DNA from: Verrucomicrobiaceae bacterium | GTDB lineage: Bacteria; Verrucomicrobiota; Verrucomicrobiia; Verrucomicrobiales; Verrucomicrobiaceae | Assembly: GCA_027490195.1 (NCBI GenBank) | Contig: JAIXYN010000058.1 | Coordinates: 62,001-126,000 of the forward strand | Length of the DNA stretch: 64,000 nucleotides | Direction: 5' to 3' | Shown: piece by piece, positions 35,887 through 44,100 of the stretch | Position numbering within the stretch: position 1 is the stretch's first letter | How the letters are laid out: each line of letters opens with the position of its first letter | Translations under genes and position numbers: made by a program | Notes under the pieces: model-generated | Told to the model about the DNA's origin: nothing | What the model saw: only the letters and a program-made list of their open reading frames with translations | Database searches by the model: none

Positions 35887-36596
35887 TGAAATTAGTCCTC
35901 CGAGCCTTCGAAGTTTTGTCATGGTCGGTACTGCTCCTGTGCGGTTCGTCATGTGCGATTCCTTGGGGTAATCTGCCCTCGACAACTTACCGGGGCAGAG
36001 TCGTGCATGACGAACTTGGGACAGGCATTGCAAATGCCACTATCACAGCATCTCGACCCTGCGTTCGAAGCAGCCTATGGCCAATGATTCGGCCTGAGGA
36101 GATCGCCACTACGAAAAGCGATGAGCATGGATTTTTTTCAATGACGACAAGTAAGGGTTATGCCACGCAGATCATGACCCGTTCCAGCGATCTGAAACTG
36201 TTTGGTCGCATTGAACTTTCGCGCAAACATGCCGATCCGCTTGAGCTACGAGTGAGCGCGGAACTGCAATCTATTGCCCATTACAACTTTGGGGGAAGTC
36301 CAGTGGATGGAAACTCACTACCTTCAAAGACCGCCGAAGCCGCTATTAGACGCTTGGTGAGGTACATTTCGGCTCATCCGGGCGCGTCTCTCAAATCCTT
36401 GAGTCAGTACAACAAGCAAGGGGTAATCTCAGACAGTGAATTATCAGTTTTTGAGTCTGCACCTGTTCACTATTTCGGTCCTCATTCTCTGGTCGAATAT
36501 CAGTGGGGACGCCAAGCGTTCTTGATAACTGATCAAAACACCCAAATTCGTTTCGTTTCGCCGCGTATATCTTTAACAGAAAGCATCCCCCTATGA
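35886..36596 (+). CDS. hypothetical lipoprotein with carboxypeptidase-regulatory-like domain
   Basis: A 236-residue protein. The N-terminus has a lipobox (GSSC at about 20-23), and STTYRGRVVHDELGTGIAN resembles the start of a CarboxypepD_reg-like beta-sandwich. Residues 130-236 form no recognised domain. The gene overlaps the DUF1592 stop by one base and the DUF1552 start by four bases, so it is tightly coupled to both. Its base composition looks AT-richer than its neighbours and it is unrelated to them, so it appears to be an insertion into a normally two-gene unit. Function is not known. Confidence 0.6.
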   Translation: MKLVLRAFEVLSWSVLLLCGSSCAIPWGNLPSTTYRGRVVHDELGTGIANATITASRPCVRSSLWPMIRPEEIATTKSDEHGFFSMTTSKGYATQIMTRSSDLKLFGRIELSRKHADPLELRVSAELQSIAHYNFGGSPVDGNSLPSKTAEAAIRRLVRYISAHPGASLKSLSQYNKQGVISDSELSVFESAPVHYFGPHSLVEYQWGRQAFLITDQNTQIRFVSPRISLTESIPL

Positions 36597-37912
36597 ACCT
36601 TTCCCGTCGCAAATTTCTCCGTGGCACCGGTGTCGCCCTTGGCCTGCCGTGGTTTGAATCGATCAGCTCCTTCGGCGCCGAAGCGGTCAAGAACAACACC
36701 GCTCCACGCCGTCTCGCCGTGTGCTTCACCGGTAACGGGGTCAATCCACACCACTGGGGTGCCACGCAGGGCCCTGCTGGCATGGAGTTCATGAAATCGC
36801 TCTCGCCGCTGGAGCCGCTGAAGAAGCACATCAGCGTCTTCAAAGGCCTGTGGAATCCGACCACCGTGGAAGGTGAAGGCGGTCACTATCCGAAGATGAA
36901 CGTGCTCTGCGGTCTCAAGGTGAAGAAGACCACCACCGACGTCGAAGTCGGCACCACAATGGACCAGCTCGTCGCGGCACAAACGGGCAAATTCACACCC
37001 ATGCCAAGCGTCGTGCTCGGCACCGAGCGCCCCAGCTACAGCACGGATTCCGGCTTCACCTCGATCTACTCCGCCTATATTTCCTGGAGCACACCCACCA
37101 CCCCTGCACCGAAGGAAATCTTCCCGCAGCAGGCTTTTGACCAGCTCTTTGACGACGGCAGCAAACGCAAGCGTGACAAGAGCATCCTCGACCTCGTGCT
37201 CGAAGACGCCGGTGCGCTGAAGCCCAAGCTCAGCCAGCGCGACAAACAGAAGCTCGACGAATACCTCACCTCCGTGCGTGAGATCGAGCAGCGCGTGGAA
37301 CTGGCCGAAAAAATCAGCCAGGCCGAAACCAGCGGTGCTGGCTGGCAGCCCACCGTGAAGGTGCCCACCATGCAGCGTCCCGGTGCCGGTATCCCCACCA
37401 GCGCGGAAGATCATCTGCGCCTCATGTTCGACATCATGCTCCTCGCCTTCCAGATGGACCGCACCCGCGTGGCCACGTTCATGATGAACAACGACCTCTC
37501 CAACATGCGCTTCCCCAGCCTGGAAGGCATCAGCGGCGGCATTCACGAGCTCTCCCACCACGCCAATGACGAGCACCGCCTCGACATGTACCAGCGCGTG
37601 AACCAGCACCAGGTGAAGCTCTGGGGCGAGTTCCTCGGCAAAATGCAGGCCACCAACGAAGGCGAGCGCACCCTGCTCGAAAACAGCATGATCATGCTCA
37701 CCAGCAGCCTCTTCGATGGCAACGCCCACGATTCACGCCAGCTCCCCGTCGTCCTCGCCGGCGGCGGTGGCGGCACCATCCAGGGCGGCCGTCTCCACGA
37801 CCTCAGCGCCGACCCCAATCGCAAACTCTGCCGCCTCCACATCGCTCTCATGGACCGCATGGGCCTCCATGTGGGCCACTTCGGCGATGCGGAGAACGCG
37901 CTGGCGATTTAG
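36593..37912 (+). CDS. DUF1552 domain-containing protein with Tat-like leader
   Basis: A 439-residue protein. It starts with SRRKFLRGTGVALG, a twin-arginine leader, then CFTGNGVNPHHWG and KGLWNPTTVEGEGGHY, typical of DUF1552. This family is the standard partner of DUF1592 proteins and is thought to have an alkaline-phosphatase-like fold like DUF1501. Residues LSHHANDEHRLDMY and MLTSSLFDGNAHD carry candidate metal ligands. The start overlaps the lipoprotein stop, so the original DUF1592-DUF1552 pair remains in one operon despite the insertion. Function is unknown. Confidence 0.9.
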   Translation: MNLSRRKFLRGTGVALGLPWFESISSFGAEAVKNNTAPRRLAVCFTGNGVNPHHWGATQGPAGMEFMKSLSPLEPLKKHISVFKGLWNPTTVEGEGGHYPKMNVLCGLKVKKTTTDVEVGTTMDQLVAAQTGKFTPMPSVVLGTERPSYSTDSGFTSIYSAYISWSTPTTPAPKEIFPQQAFDQLFDDGSKRKRDKSILDLVLEDAGALKPKLSQRDKQKLDEYLTSVREIEQRVELAEKISQAETSGAGWQPTVKVPTMQRPGAGIPTSAEDHLRLMFDIMLLAFQMDRTRVATFMMNNDLSNMRFPSLEGISGGIHELSHHANDEHRLDMYQRVNQHQVKLWGEFLGKMQATNEGERTLLENSMIMLTSSLFDGNAHDSRQLPVVLAGGGGGTIQGGRLHDLSADPNRKLCRLHIALMDRMGLHVGHFGDAENALAI

Positions 37913-37952
37913 TCAGGCTGTCTCTCTGGATCGCTTCTGGCGAAGTGCAGCC

Positions 37953-40900
37953 TCACTCCTTCGTGATCGTCTCATCAAGGTTCAGCAGCACGCGCGCGAT
38001 CAAAGTATGCGAGTCGATTTCACCCGCCTTGGGCTGGTGTCGCTTGAGCATGTCCATCAGCAAAGCCATTTCTTTCGCAGTCGGCTGGCGGCCCGTGCAG
38101 AGCTGAAAACCGTAGGCAATGTGGGAGGCATCATCGCTGCCACCCTCTTTCCACATGCGTTCGCCCAAGGCTTTGGCGGCGGCCATGCTCATCGTTTCAT
38201 TCAGCGTCATCAGAGCCTGCAGCGGCGTGTTGCTCTTGGAGCGGCGGATGCACGCGCTCTCCCCATTCGGTACATCAAAAGTGCTCAAAAACGGATACGG
38301 CGTGCTGCGGCGGCGGAAGACATACACGCTGCGGCGGAACTGGCTCTCATCCTCATCCACCTTCCACGGGAAGGGCGCGTAGCTCGCGGGCTTTTCAAAC
38401 AAATGCGCCGGTGCAGGCGGCATCACGGGGCGGCCACCGATGGTAGGATTGAGCAGACCGCTCGCGGCAAGCTGGATGTCGCGTACGACTTCCCCCTCCA
38501 CACGGAAGCGCGGGCCACGCGCCAGCAGGCGGTTGTAGGGGTCACGCTCCAAAAGCTCAGGCGTCACCTTGCTGGACTGCTGATAAGTCTCGCTGCTGGT
38601 GATGAGGCGCAGCAGATGCTTCGTGCTCCAGCCGTGCTCCATGAAATCGACCGCAAGCCAGTCGAGCAACGCAGGATGGCTCGGCGGCGAGCCCTGCGTG
38701 CCGAAATCTTCAGCGGTCTCCACCAGCCCCGTGCCAAAGCAGGCCTGCCAAACGCGGTTCACATAAGCACGGGCGGTGGTGGGTGATTTTTTATCCACCA
38801 GCCATTTGGCAAAAGTCAGGCGCGATCCATCCGCATTCTTCGGCAGCGGATTCAGCACGGCAGGCACCCCGGCGGTCACGCGGTTGTCTGGCTTGAGAAA
38901 ATCGCCGCGCTTGAGCACCGAGGTCATGCGCGGTTCCGCGCGCGGGTCCAGCGTCAGGGTGGTGGTTCCTTCGGGGTGCTGCTTCCAGACCGATTCAATT
39001 TCGTCATTCACCGGCTGCCACTCGGCCACGGTGGTGCGGAAGGAGGTGAACTCGGACTTCTTTCCATAGAGCGGATCAGCCTCGGCATTTGGCGCATCCG
39101 TCACACTGATGCGATACCGCCCGAGGTTCATCGTCTGCAGATCATCGCTGTTCCAGCCGCCATGCTTCATGCTTAGTGTCACGCTCAGTTCGCTGTCAGG
39201 CTTGAGTTCGACCGGCTTCTCCAAAACGAAGACCGCATTGCGCGGCACATTGCGCCGTCCAGGTCCGGCATTAATACCCCAGGCAGTGTCCGCTTTACCA
39301 TCAATCGCATACGCGATTGGCCCCGTGACACGCTTGTCTTTCGTCAGATCCTGATCGCGCGCAAAGGGGGCGAGCGGCGAGTTTTCCGGCTCGCCATAGT
39401 CGGCGGTGGCTTTGACAAACTTCAGCTTCGTCATCTTGCCGTCGATCTTCATCTCGGCGCTGAACTCCGTCAGCGCCGCCGTGCCTTTTTGCGAACGTCC
39501 CGGGCCATACGCAGGCAGATTGGGGTCATTCATCAGTTCAAGGCGGAAGGCGCTGATGGTGCGTGGCGCATTCTGCTGTAGTGCGACCGTCCCGGTTGCA
39601 CTCGGCAAGCCAGAGGCTTGCCCTACCGACTTCACCGCAAACTTCACATCACCCTTCGTCGGCGCGTAACCTTGCGCGAGGATGCTCCCATCTGGCTGTC
39701 GCAGCGCCTTCTCTCCCCCTGAGGGATCGTCCTCAAAGGCCAGCGTATGCCACTGCGGCTGCGCAGCTTTCACACCCGCCACCCACGCGTTCATCCTATC
39801 CTGCCAGTCAGCGTGATCATGCTTCAGCTTTGCTTCCAGCTCGGCCGTGCGCGTGAGCACCTGCGCGCGCTGCATCTGCTCGCTGGCGGTGTACACCACG
39901 CGCCAGGGCTCGTTGTCATTGTTGAGGAAGGCAAACATGCGGTAGTACTCCTCCTGCGAGATAGGGTCGTACTTGTGGTTGTGGCACTGCGTGCAGCCAA
40001 TGGTGAGCCCAAGCACGCTTTTGCCGATCGTGTCCATGCGGTCAAACATTGACTCCATGCGGAACTGCTCCGGGTCCACACCACCCTCCTCATTCACCAT
40101 CGTGTTGCGCAGGAATCCGGTGGCCACGATCTGGTCCTGCGTGGCCTGGGGCAACTCGTCTCCGGCAAGCTGCTGAATGATGAACTGATCATACGGCAGG
40201 TCGCGGTTGTAGGCGCTGATGACCCAGTCACGGTAAAACCAAATGAAGCGCATCGGGTCCTTTTCGTAGCCATTGCTGTCCGCGTAATGCGCCGCATCCA
40301 GCCAGTGCCGCGCCCAGCGTTCCCCGAAGTGCTGGCTGCCGAGCAGCGCAGACGCCACACGCTGAATGCTCGCAGCAGGGTCTTTGCGGTACGCAGTGGC
40401 AAAGGTTCGGATCTCCAGCGGCGTCGGCGGCAAACCCGTGAGATCCAGGTGAAGTCGGCGCAGCAGCGTTTCAGGGGCTGCTGGGGGCGAAGGCTGCAGC
40501 CCTTCCTTCGCCAGACGCTCACGGATGAAAGCATCGATGGGATGCTTCGCCGTCGCAGGCACGGGTGGCCGCACGGGCGGCTTGAAGGCCCAGTGGTCGG
40601 TCTTCCGCTCGATGCTCACACTCGCGCTGTCAGGCCAGACGGCCCCGGCATTGATCCACTCCTTCAGCTTCCCGATCTCCTCCGCACTCAGCGGGTCACC
40701 CTTGCGCGGCATGCGCATTTTCGGGTTCGTGCCCAGCACCGCGTGCATCAGGCGGCTGTCATCCGCTTTGCCGGGGACAATGGCCACGCCAAAGTCGCCG
40801 CCCTTCAGCGCGCTCGGTTTGTTGTCCAGCCGAAAGGCCGCCTCCTGCTTATGTCCGCCATGGCATTGGTAGCAGTGCTCGCTGAAGATCGGCTGGATGT

Positions 40901-40997
40901 CCCGCACGAAATCGACCGCCGCAGAGGCAGGTGCGGTCATTAGCAGCAGGAGAAGGGCAGGGGAGCTTTTCACGAGATAATTACGCACATCCTGCAT
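37953..40997 (-). CDS. PSCyt1-DUF1549-DUF1553 domain protein
   Basis: A 1014-residue secreted protein (signal about 1-26, SASAA). It has a Planctomycete-type cytochrome motif CYQCH near 41-45 (FSEHCYQCHGGHK), a DUF1549 domain (about 150-355, with RWARHWLDAAHYADS) and a DUF1553 domain (about 730-985). Residues about 480-700 are a variable beta-rich segment, which contains the GQASGLPS linker discussed under repeats. These proteins are usually next to a DUF1501 gene; here the nearest DUF1501 gene is about 5 kb away. It is convergent with the DUF1552 gene, with 40 bases between the stops. Function is unknown but heme-linked. Confidence 0.92.
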   Translation of the reverse strand: MQDVRNYLVKSSPALLLLLMTAPASAAVDFVRDIQPIFSEHCYQCHGGHKQEAAFRLDNKPSALKGGDFGVAIVPGKADDSRLMHAVLGTNPKMRMPRKGDPLSAEEIGKLKEWINAGAVWPDSASVSIERKTDHWAFKPPVRPPVPATAKHPIDAFIRERLAKEGLQPSPPAAPETLLRRLHLDLTGLPPTPLEIRTFATAYRKDPAASIQRVASALLGSQHFGERWARHWLDAAHYADSNGYEKDPMRFIWFYRDWVISAYNRDLPYDQFIIQQLAGDELPQATQDQIVATGFLRNTMVNEEGGVDPEQFRMESMFDRMDTIGKSVLGLTIGCTQCHNHKYDPISQEEYYRMFAFLNNDNEPWRVVYTASEQMQRAQVLTRTAELEAKLKHDHADWQDRMNAWVAGVKAAQPQWHTLAFEDDPSGGEKALRQPDGSILAQGYAPTKGDVKFAVKSVGQASGLPSATGTVALQQNAPRTISAFRLELMNDPNLPAYGPGRSQKGTAALTEFSAEMKIDGKMTKLKFVKATADYGEPENSPLAPFARDQDLTKDKRVTGPIAYAIDGKADTAWGINAGPGRRNVPRNAVFVLEKPVELKPDSELSVTLSMKHGGWNSDDLQTMNLGRYRISVTDAPNAEADPLYGKKSEFTSFRTTVAEWQPVNDEIESVWKQHPEGTTTLTLDPRAEPRMTSVLKRGDFLKPDNRVTAGVPAVLNPLPKNADGSRLTFAKWLVDKKSPTTARAYVNRVWQACFGTGLVETAEDFGTQGSPPSHPALLDWLAVDFMEHGWSTKHLLRLITSSETYQQSSKVTPELLERDPYNRLLARGPRFRVEGEVVRDIQLAASGLLNPTIGGRPVMPPAPAHLFEKPASYAPFPWKVDEDESQFRRSVYVFRRRSTPYPFLSTFDVPNGESACIRRSKSNTPLQALMTLNETMSMAAAKALGERMWKEGGSDDASHIAYGFQLCTGRQPTAKEMALLMDMLKRHQPKAGEIDSHTLIARVLLNLDETITKE
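39604..39622. repeat. REP-like palindrome inside the DUF1549/DUF1553 gene
   Basis: GGCAAGCC, a three-base AGA loop and GGCTTGCC form a perfect eight-base stem. On the coding strand it is preceded by GTAG. It encodes the peptide GQASGLPS. The GTAGGGC start recurs at 60281, where the palindrome is intergenic. Confidence 0.7.
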
Positions 40998-41050
40998 GCG
41001 AAATCAGCGCCTGCCGCATGGAGAATGCTGTCGGGCAGGAGCTTCGTCGC

Positions 41051-42238
41051 TCAGCGGACTTCGACTCCTGTCCTCGGAGGTAATGGATCTGGGGAAACCG
41101 CCCGGCGGCTGTCCATCCTGACTTCGGAGGCATCAGCCACAGCGGATGCTTTTTTGCCACTCATGGCGGAGGCTGAGTACACTCCGGGCACGAATTTCTG
41201 AATGACGGACCAGACGAAAAATCCGACCACCGTGAGTGCGGCGATCTTTAACAGCACTGTGGCCAGCACACGGCTGCGGGACGGTTTTTTTGGGACGGCT
41301 GCCAGTGGAAGTGAGGCAGCAGCAGGCACTGATGCAGCTTTGGTCAAAACGGGCCGGGGCTTCAGCGACTTGGATGTGAGATGCGTTGTCTTGGCACCCG
41401 GTGCCATCACAGGGGGCTGCTTGGTCTCGTAGGTGCTGCCTTCAGGCATGCTCTGTAGCAGTACTTTCAGCGCCAGCGACACCGACTTTGGGCGCTGCTG
41501 TGGCACCAGGCTCAGCAGCCATGCCAGCCAGTCGCGCAGCGGCTGGTCCAGGTCCGGCCGCAGATGCTCCAGCAGTTCGCAGGCGTCAAAGGCCTGCCAG
41601 TCCTGCAAGATTTCCTCCACCGTTGTTCCCAGTGTCGGTGAGGTGTTTGTGGCGATGCAGAACAAACTGCCCGCCGCCGTGAACAGATCGCTCTGCATCG
41701 TCGGTGCGCCGCCCGCGTGAAGCTCCGGTGCACGAAACCACAGCGTCTCCGGCGGCTGGGTCTGCCGGGCTAGTGAGAGGCCCCAGTCCTGCACCTGGAG
41801 AAACAAACCGCCACCGGGATGATCAGCGATGATGAGATTGCTCGGCTTGGGGTCGCCGTGGGGCTGCCGCAGTTCCTCACCCACCTGCAGCGCCTGCATG
41901 AGCTGCACCGCCAGCATCCGCACATCCTTGGGCGAAGGTCTGTGCTCGGCGTCAAAGGACCGGCCATTCATTCCGGGCATGAATTCAGAAACGAAGGCAA
42001 ACTCATCCTCCGTGGGCAGCAGCGTGATGAGACGCGCAATGTGCGGATGCCGCATCTGCATGAGTGAGGGAGCCATCTGCTGGATGCGATCCCGATCCAG
42101 CGGACACACCGTTTCGTGGTCCTCCAGCAGCGCTTTGATCAGCACCTTGCGCCCCGTCCTCGGCTCCACTCCGCGATAGACTTTGGCAGAGGGCCCTGCG
42201 GCGATGATCTTTTCGGGCTGAAACTGGTCGGGGTGCAT
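41051..42238 (-). CDS. membrane-anchored Ser/Thr kinase-like protein (possible pseudokinase)
   Basis: A 395-residue protein. Residues about 8-265 have a eukaryotic-like kinase fold: Lys35 (VLIKALL) is the likely VAIK lysine, HGDPKPSN (127-134) is the catalytic-loop equivalent, and DWG (151-153) replaces DFG. The glycine loop reads IAAGPSAKV and lacks the usual GxGxxG, so weak or absent catalysis is possible. A proline- and alanine-rich linker leads to one membrane helix near 335-355 and a short C-terminal extracytoplasmic tail. The ATG at 42238 is chosen over a TTG three codons upstream. It is divergent from proC, 100 bases apart. Confidence 0.75.
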   Translation of the reverse strand: MHPDQFQPEKIIAAGPSAKVYRGVEPRTGRKVLIKALLEDHETVCPLDRDRIQQMAPSLMQMRHPHIARLITLLPTEDEFAFVSEFMPGMNGRSFDAEHRPSPKDVRMLAVQLMQALQVGEELRQPHGDPKPSNLIIADHPGGGLFLQVQDWGLSLARQTQPPETLWFRAPELHAGGAPTMQSDLFTAAGSLFCIATNTSPTLGTTVEEILQDWQAFDACELLEHLRPDLDQPLRDWLAWLLSLVPQQRPKSVSLALKVLLQSMPEGSTYETKQPPVMAPGAKTTHLTSKSLKPRPVLTKAASVPAAASLPLAAVPKKPSRSRVLATVLLKIAALTVVGFFVWSVIQKFVPGVYSASAMSGKKASAVADASEVRMDSRRAVSPDPLPPRTGVEVR

Positions 42239-42338
42239 TGTTAACAACGATTTCGATCATCATCGCAAAATCCGGTGGCCAAACGCAAGACAAGATTGGC
42301 GTACTTGCACCTCGCCGCATCTGCCCCAAAGTCGCCCC

Positions 42339-43142
42339 ATGATGAAACTCGGACTCATAGGCTGTGGAAAAATGGGCGGCGCTCTCCTGCGCGGCGTGGA
42401 GCAGGCGCTTGGCAAATCCAGCCTCAATGTGGCCCTCAGCGATGTCATGCCCGAGGCCGTGAACGCCCTCCGCAAATGCCTCGCCTGCAAAACCATCACC
42501 GGCACCCCTGCGGAAGTGGCGGCAGCATCAGACGTCATCATCCTCGCCGTGAAACCCGGCGATATGAAGCCCCTGTGCGAGGCCCTCTCCCAGGTCAAAG
42601 GCTCGCGCCTCTACCTCAGCATCGCCGCAGGCATCTCATTGGCCAATCTTGAAACTTGGCTCGGCGGCAAGCAGCGCGTCATTCGCAGCATGCCCAACAC
42701 TCCGGCCCTCGTCGGCAAAGGAGCCGCTGCCTTCGCACGCGGCAGCAAGGCCACCCCCAAGGACGCCGCCCTCGCGGACAAGATTCTCGGAGCCGTCGGC
42801 ACTGCGGATGAAGTCGCCGAAAAGCTGCTCGATGCCGTCACCGGCCTCTCCGGCAGCGGCCCCGCCTATGTTTACACCGTCATCGAAGCACTCGCCGACG
42901 GCGGCGTCCTCATGGGCCTGCCACGCGCAGCCGCTCTGCGCCTCGCGGCTCAAACCGTCGCCGGTGCCGCAGAAATGGTCCTCACCAGCGGCAAACACCC
43001 CGCGTCCCTGCGCGATGAAGTCACCAGCCCCGGCGGCACCACCATCGCCGGCCTCGAAAAACTCGAGCAGCACGGCCTCCGCAACGCCATGATCCAAGCC
43101 GTCCGCGCCGCCACCGAAAAAAGCAAAGCGCTCGGGGTCTAG
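42339..43142 (+). CDS. proC: pyrroline-5-carboxylate reductase
   Basis: A 267-residue cytoplasmic enzyme. The N-terminal NAD(P) motif is GLIGCGKMGG; the conserved segments AVKPGDM, MPNTPALVGKGA, GLSGSGPAYVY and SPGGTTIAGL are all present in order. ProC makes proline from pyrroline-5-carboxylate. Length and motifs are as expected, with no truncation. The start may be the first or second of two adjacent ATGs. It is a stand-alone gene followed by the repeat-rich spacer 43143-43606. Confidence 0.95.
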   Translation: MMKLGLIGCGKMGGALLRGVEQALGKSSLNVALSDVMPEAVNALRKCLACKTITGTPAEVAAASDVIILAVKPGDMKPLCEALSQVKGSRLYLSIAAGISLANLETWLGGKQRVIRSMPNTPALVGKGAAAFARGSKATPKDAALADKILGAVGTADEVAEKLLDAVTGLSGSGPAYVYTVIEALADGGVLMGLPRAAALRLAAQTVAGAAEMVLTSGKHPASLRDEVTSPGGTTIAGLEKLEQHGLRNAMIQAVRAATEKSKALGV

Positions 43143-43161
43143 GCCAGGCCTCCGGGAAGCA

Positions 43162-43183
43162 CGATAGGCACTCCTGCCTGTCG
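43162..43183. repeat. REP-like palindrome (copy 1), intergenic
   Basis: CGATAGGCA, a CTCC loop and TGCCTGTCG pair over nine bases with one G-T wobble. The core AGGCACTCCTGCCTG is shared with the palindrome at 47881 inside the TIR-NACHT gene. Confidence 0.65.
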
Positions 43184-43332
43184 ATCAGCGCCCCCGCAAG
43201 CTCCCTCGCCTACGCTCCGCCTCAACCCAGCCGCCAGCAAGATCAGTCCAAAGCCCGGCGGCGTTCGAAAACCCGTGCTGACTGGCCCCAAGTCATTGCC
43301 ATTCACGGCAGGCAGGCATCATCCCCTCCGAA

Positions 43333-43425
43333 AGCCCGTAGGGCTGGCACAACGGTAGCCGTGGGTGCCAACCCACGGAACCGCATCATCCATGTTTCCC
43401 AAATATCGTGGAACCGCGTAGCGGT
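43333..43425. repeat. cluster of three palindromes in the proC-downstream spacer
   Basis: Three hairpins occur in 93 bases: AGCCC-GTA-GGGCT (43333-43345), CCGTGGGT-GCCA-ACCCACGG (43359-43378) and ACCGC-GTA-GCGGT (43413-43425). The first and third are each followed by TGGCACAA-like bases, so they are a degenerate direct repeat as well. The spacer 43143-43606 otherwise shows no gene. The pattern resembles REP/RAYT-type elements. Confidence 0.65.
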
Positions 43426-43606
43426 GGCACAAAACGCCGCCATACCCATGGGCAAGTCAAGGTCGTGGCCAGACCAGCAGGAAAGAGAACCAAGACCTAG
43501 CAAACCTGAGCGCAACGGCCGAGAACCACCGTAAGGCAGCCAGACGAAGTCAAACAGACAGGCCAATCCGCCCACCGCACTCCCCAACCCACCGCCTGCG
43601 CTAAAA

Positions 43607-43969
43607 TCAAAACGCCGGCTTGAAATACCCCAGATACGCCAGCGCAGCACCCACGATCGCAGCGATCAGCACCACCAGCGGCGCGGCGATCACACGGCGC
43701 TTTGCCAGCACCGGCAGGAAGCCCAGCACCAGCCAGAGCACCATCTTCGCGATCACCCAAGGCTGCGTGTAAAGGGAAGGCGACCCCTCAGGCAGTCCCT
43801 TGGACATCTTCGCCAGCATGCCAAAGGCAGAGACGAAGCTGATCACCAGACCAATGCCATGCCACATCATGGCCTTCTTGGCACCTTCGCTGGAGAACAG
43901 ACCGCCAAAGCCAATGAAAACAAGGATCAGGCCGATGAGATGCAGGTAATGATAGAACGGGAGAGACAT
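43607..43969 (-). CDS. small four-helix membrane protein
   Basis: A 120-residue protein with about four membrane segments (roughly 8-23, 30-50, 70-88 and 95-113). It begins MSLPFYHYLHLIG, where His residues sit at the membrane edge, and a conserved-looking loop KKAMMWHGIGL precedes helix two. This pattern is like small SirB- or heme-associated membrane proteins, but no family is claimed. The ATG at 43969 is used; an earlier in-frame start adds non-hydrophobic residues. It is followed by the repeat-rich spacer and precedes nothing on the same strand, so it is probably monocistronic. Confidence 0.55.
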   Translation of the reverse strand: MSLPFYHYLHLIGLILVFIGFGGLFSSEGAKKAMMWHGIGLVISFVSAFGMLAKMSKGLPEGSPSLYTQPWVIAKMVLWLVLGFLPVLAKRRVIAAPLVVLIAAIVGAALAYLGYFKPAF

Positions 43970-44100
43970 GGCGGACTCTGTGGCCCAAAGAACCGCCTCA
44001 CACAAGTGCCGTAATGGTCAGAAATCAAAGTTGCCTTGTTGCGCCGCAACAAGGGCAGGATCCCCCGGTCCCACCCCTCCCACAGGCACCGGCCCATCCC

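Noticed and set aside
43303-43650. 115-codon minus-strand frame in the spacer after proC
   Set aside because: It runs through the palindrome cluster and into the membrane-protein gene on the same strand in another frame, and its residues do not look like a folded protein.
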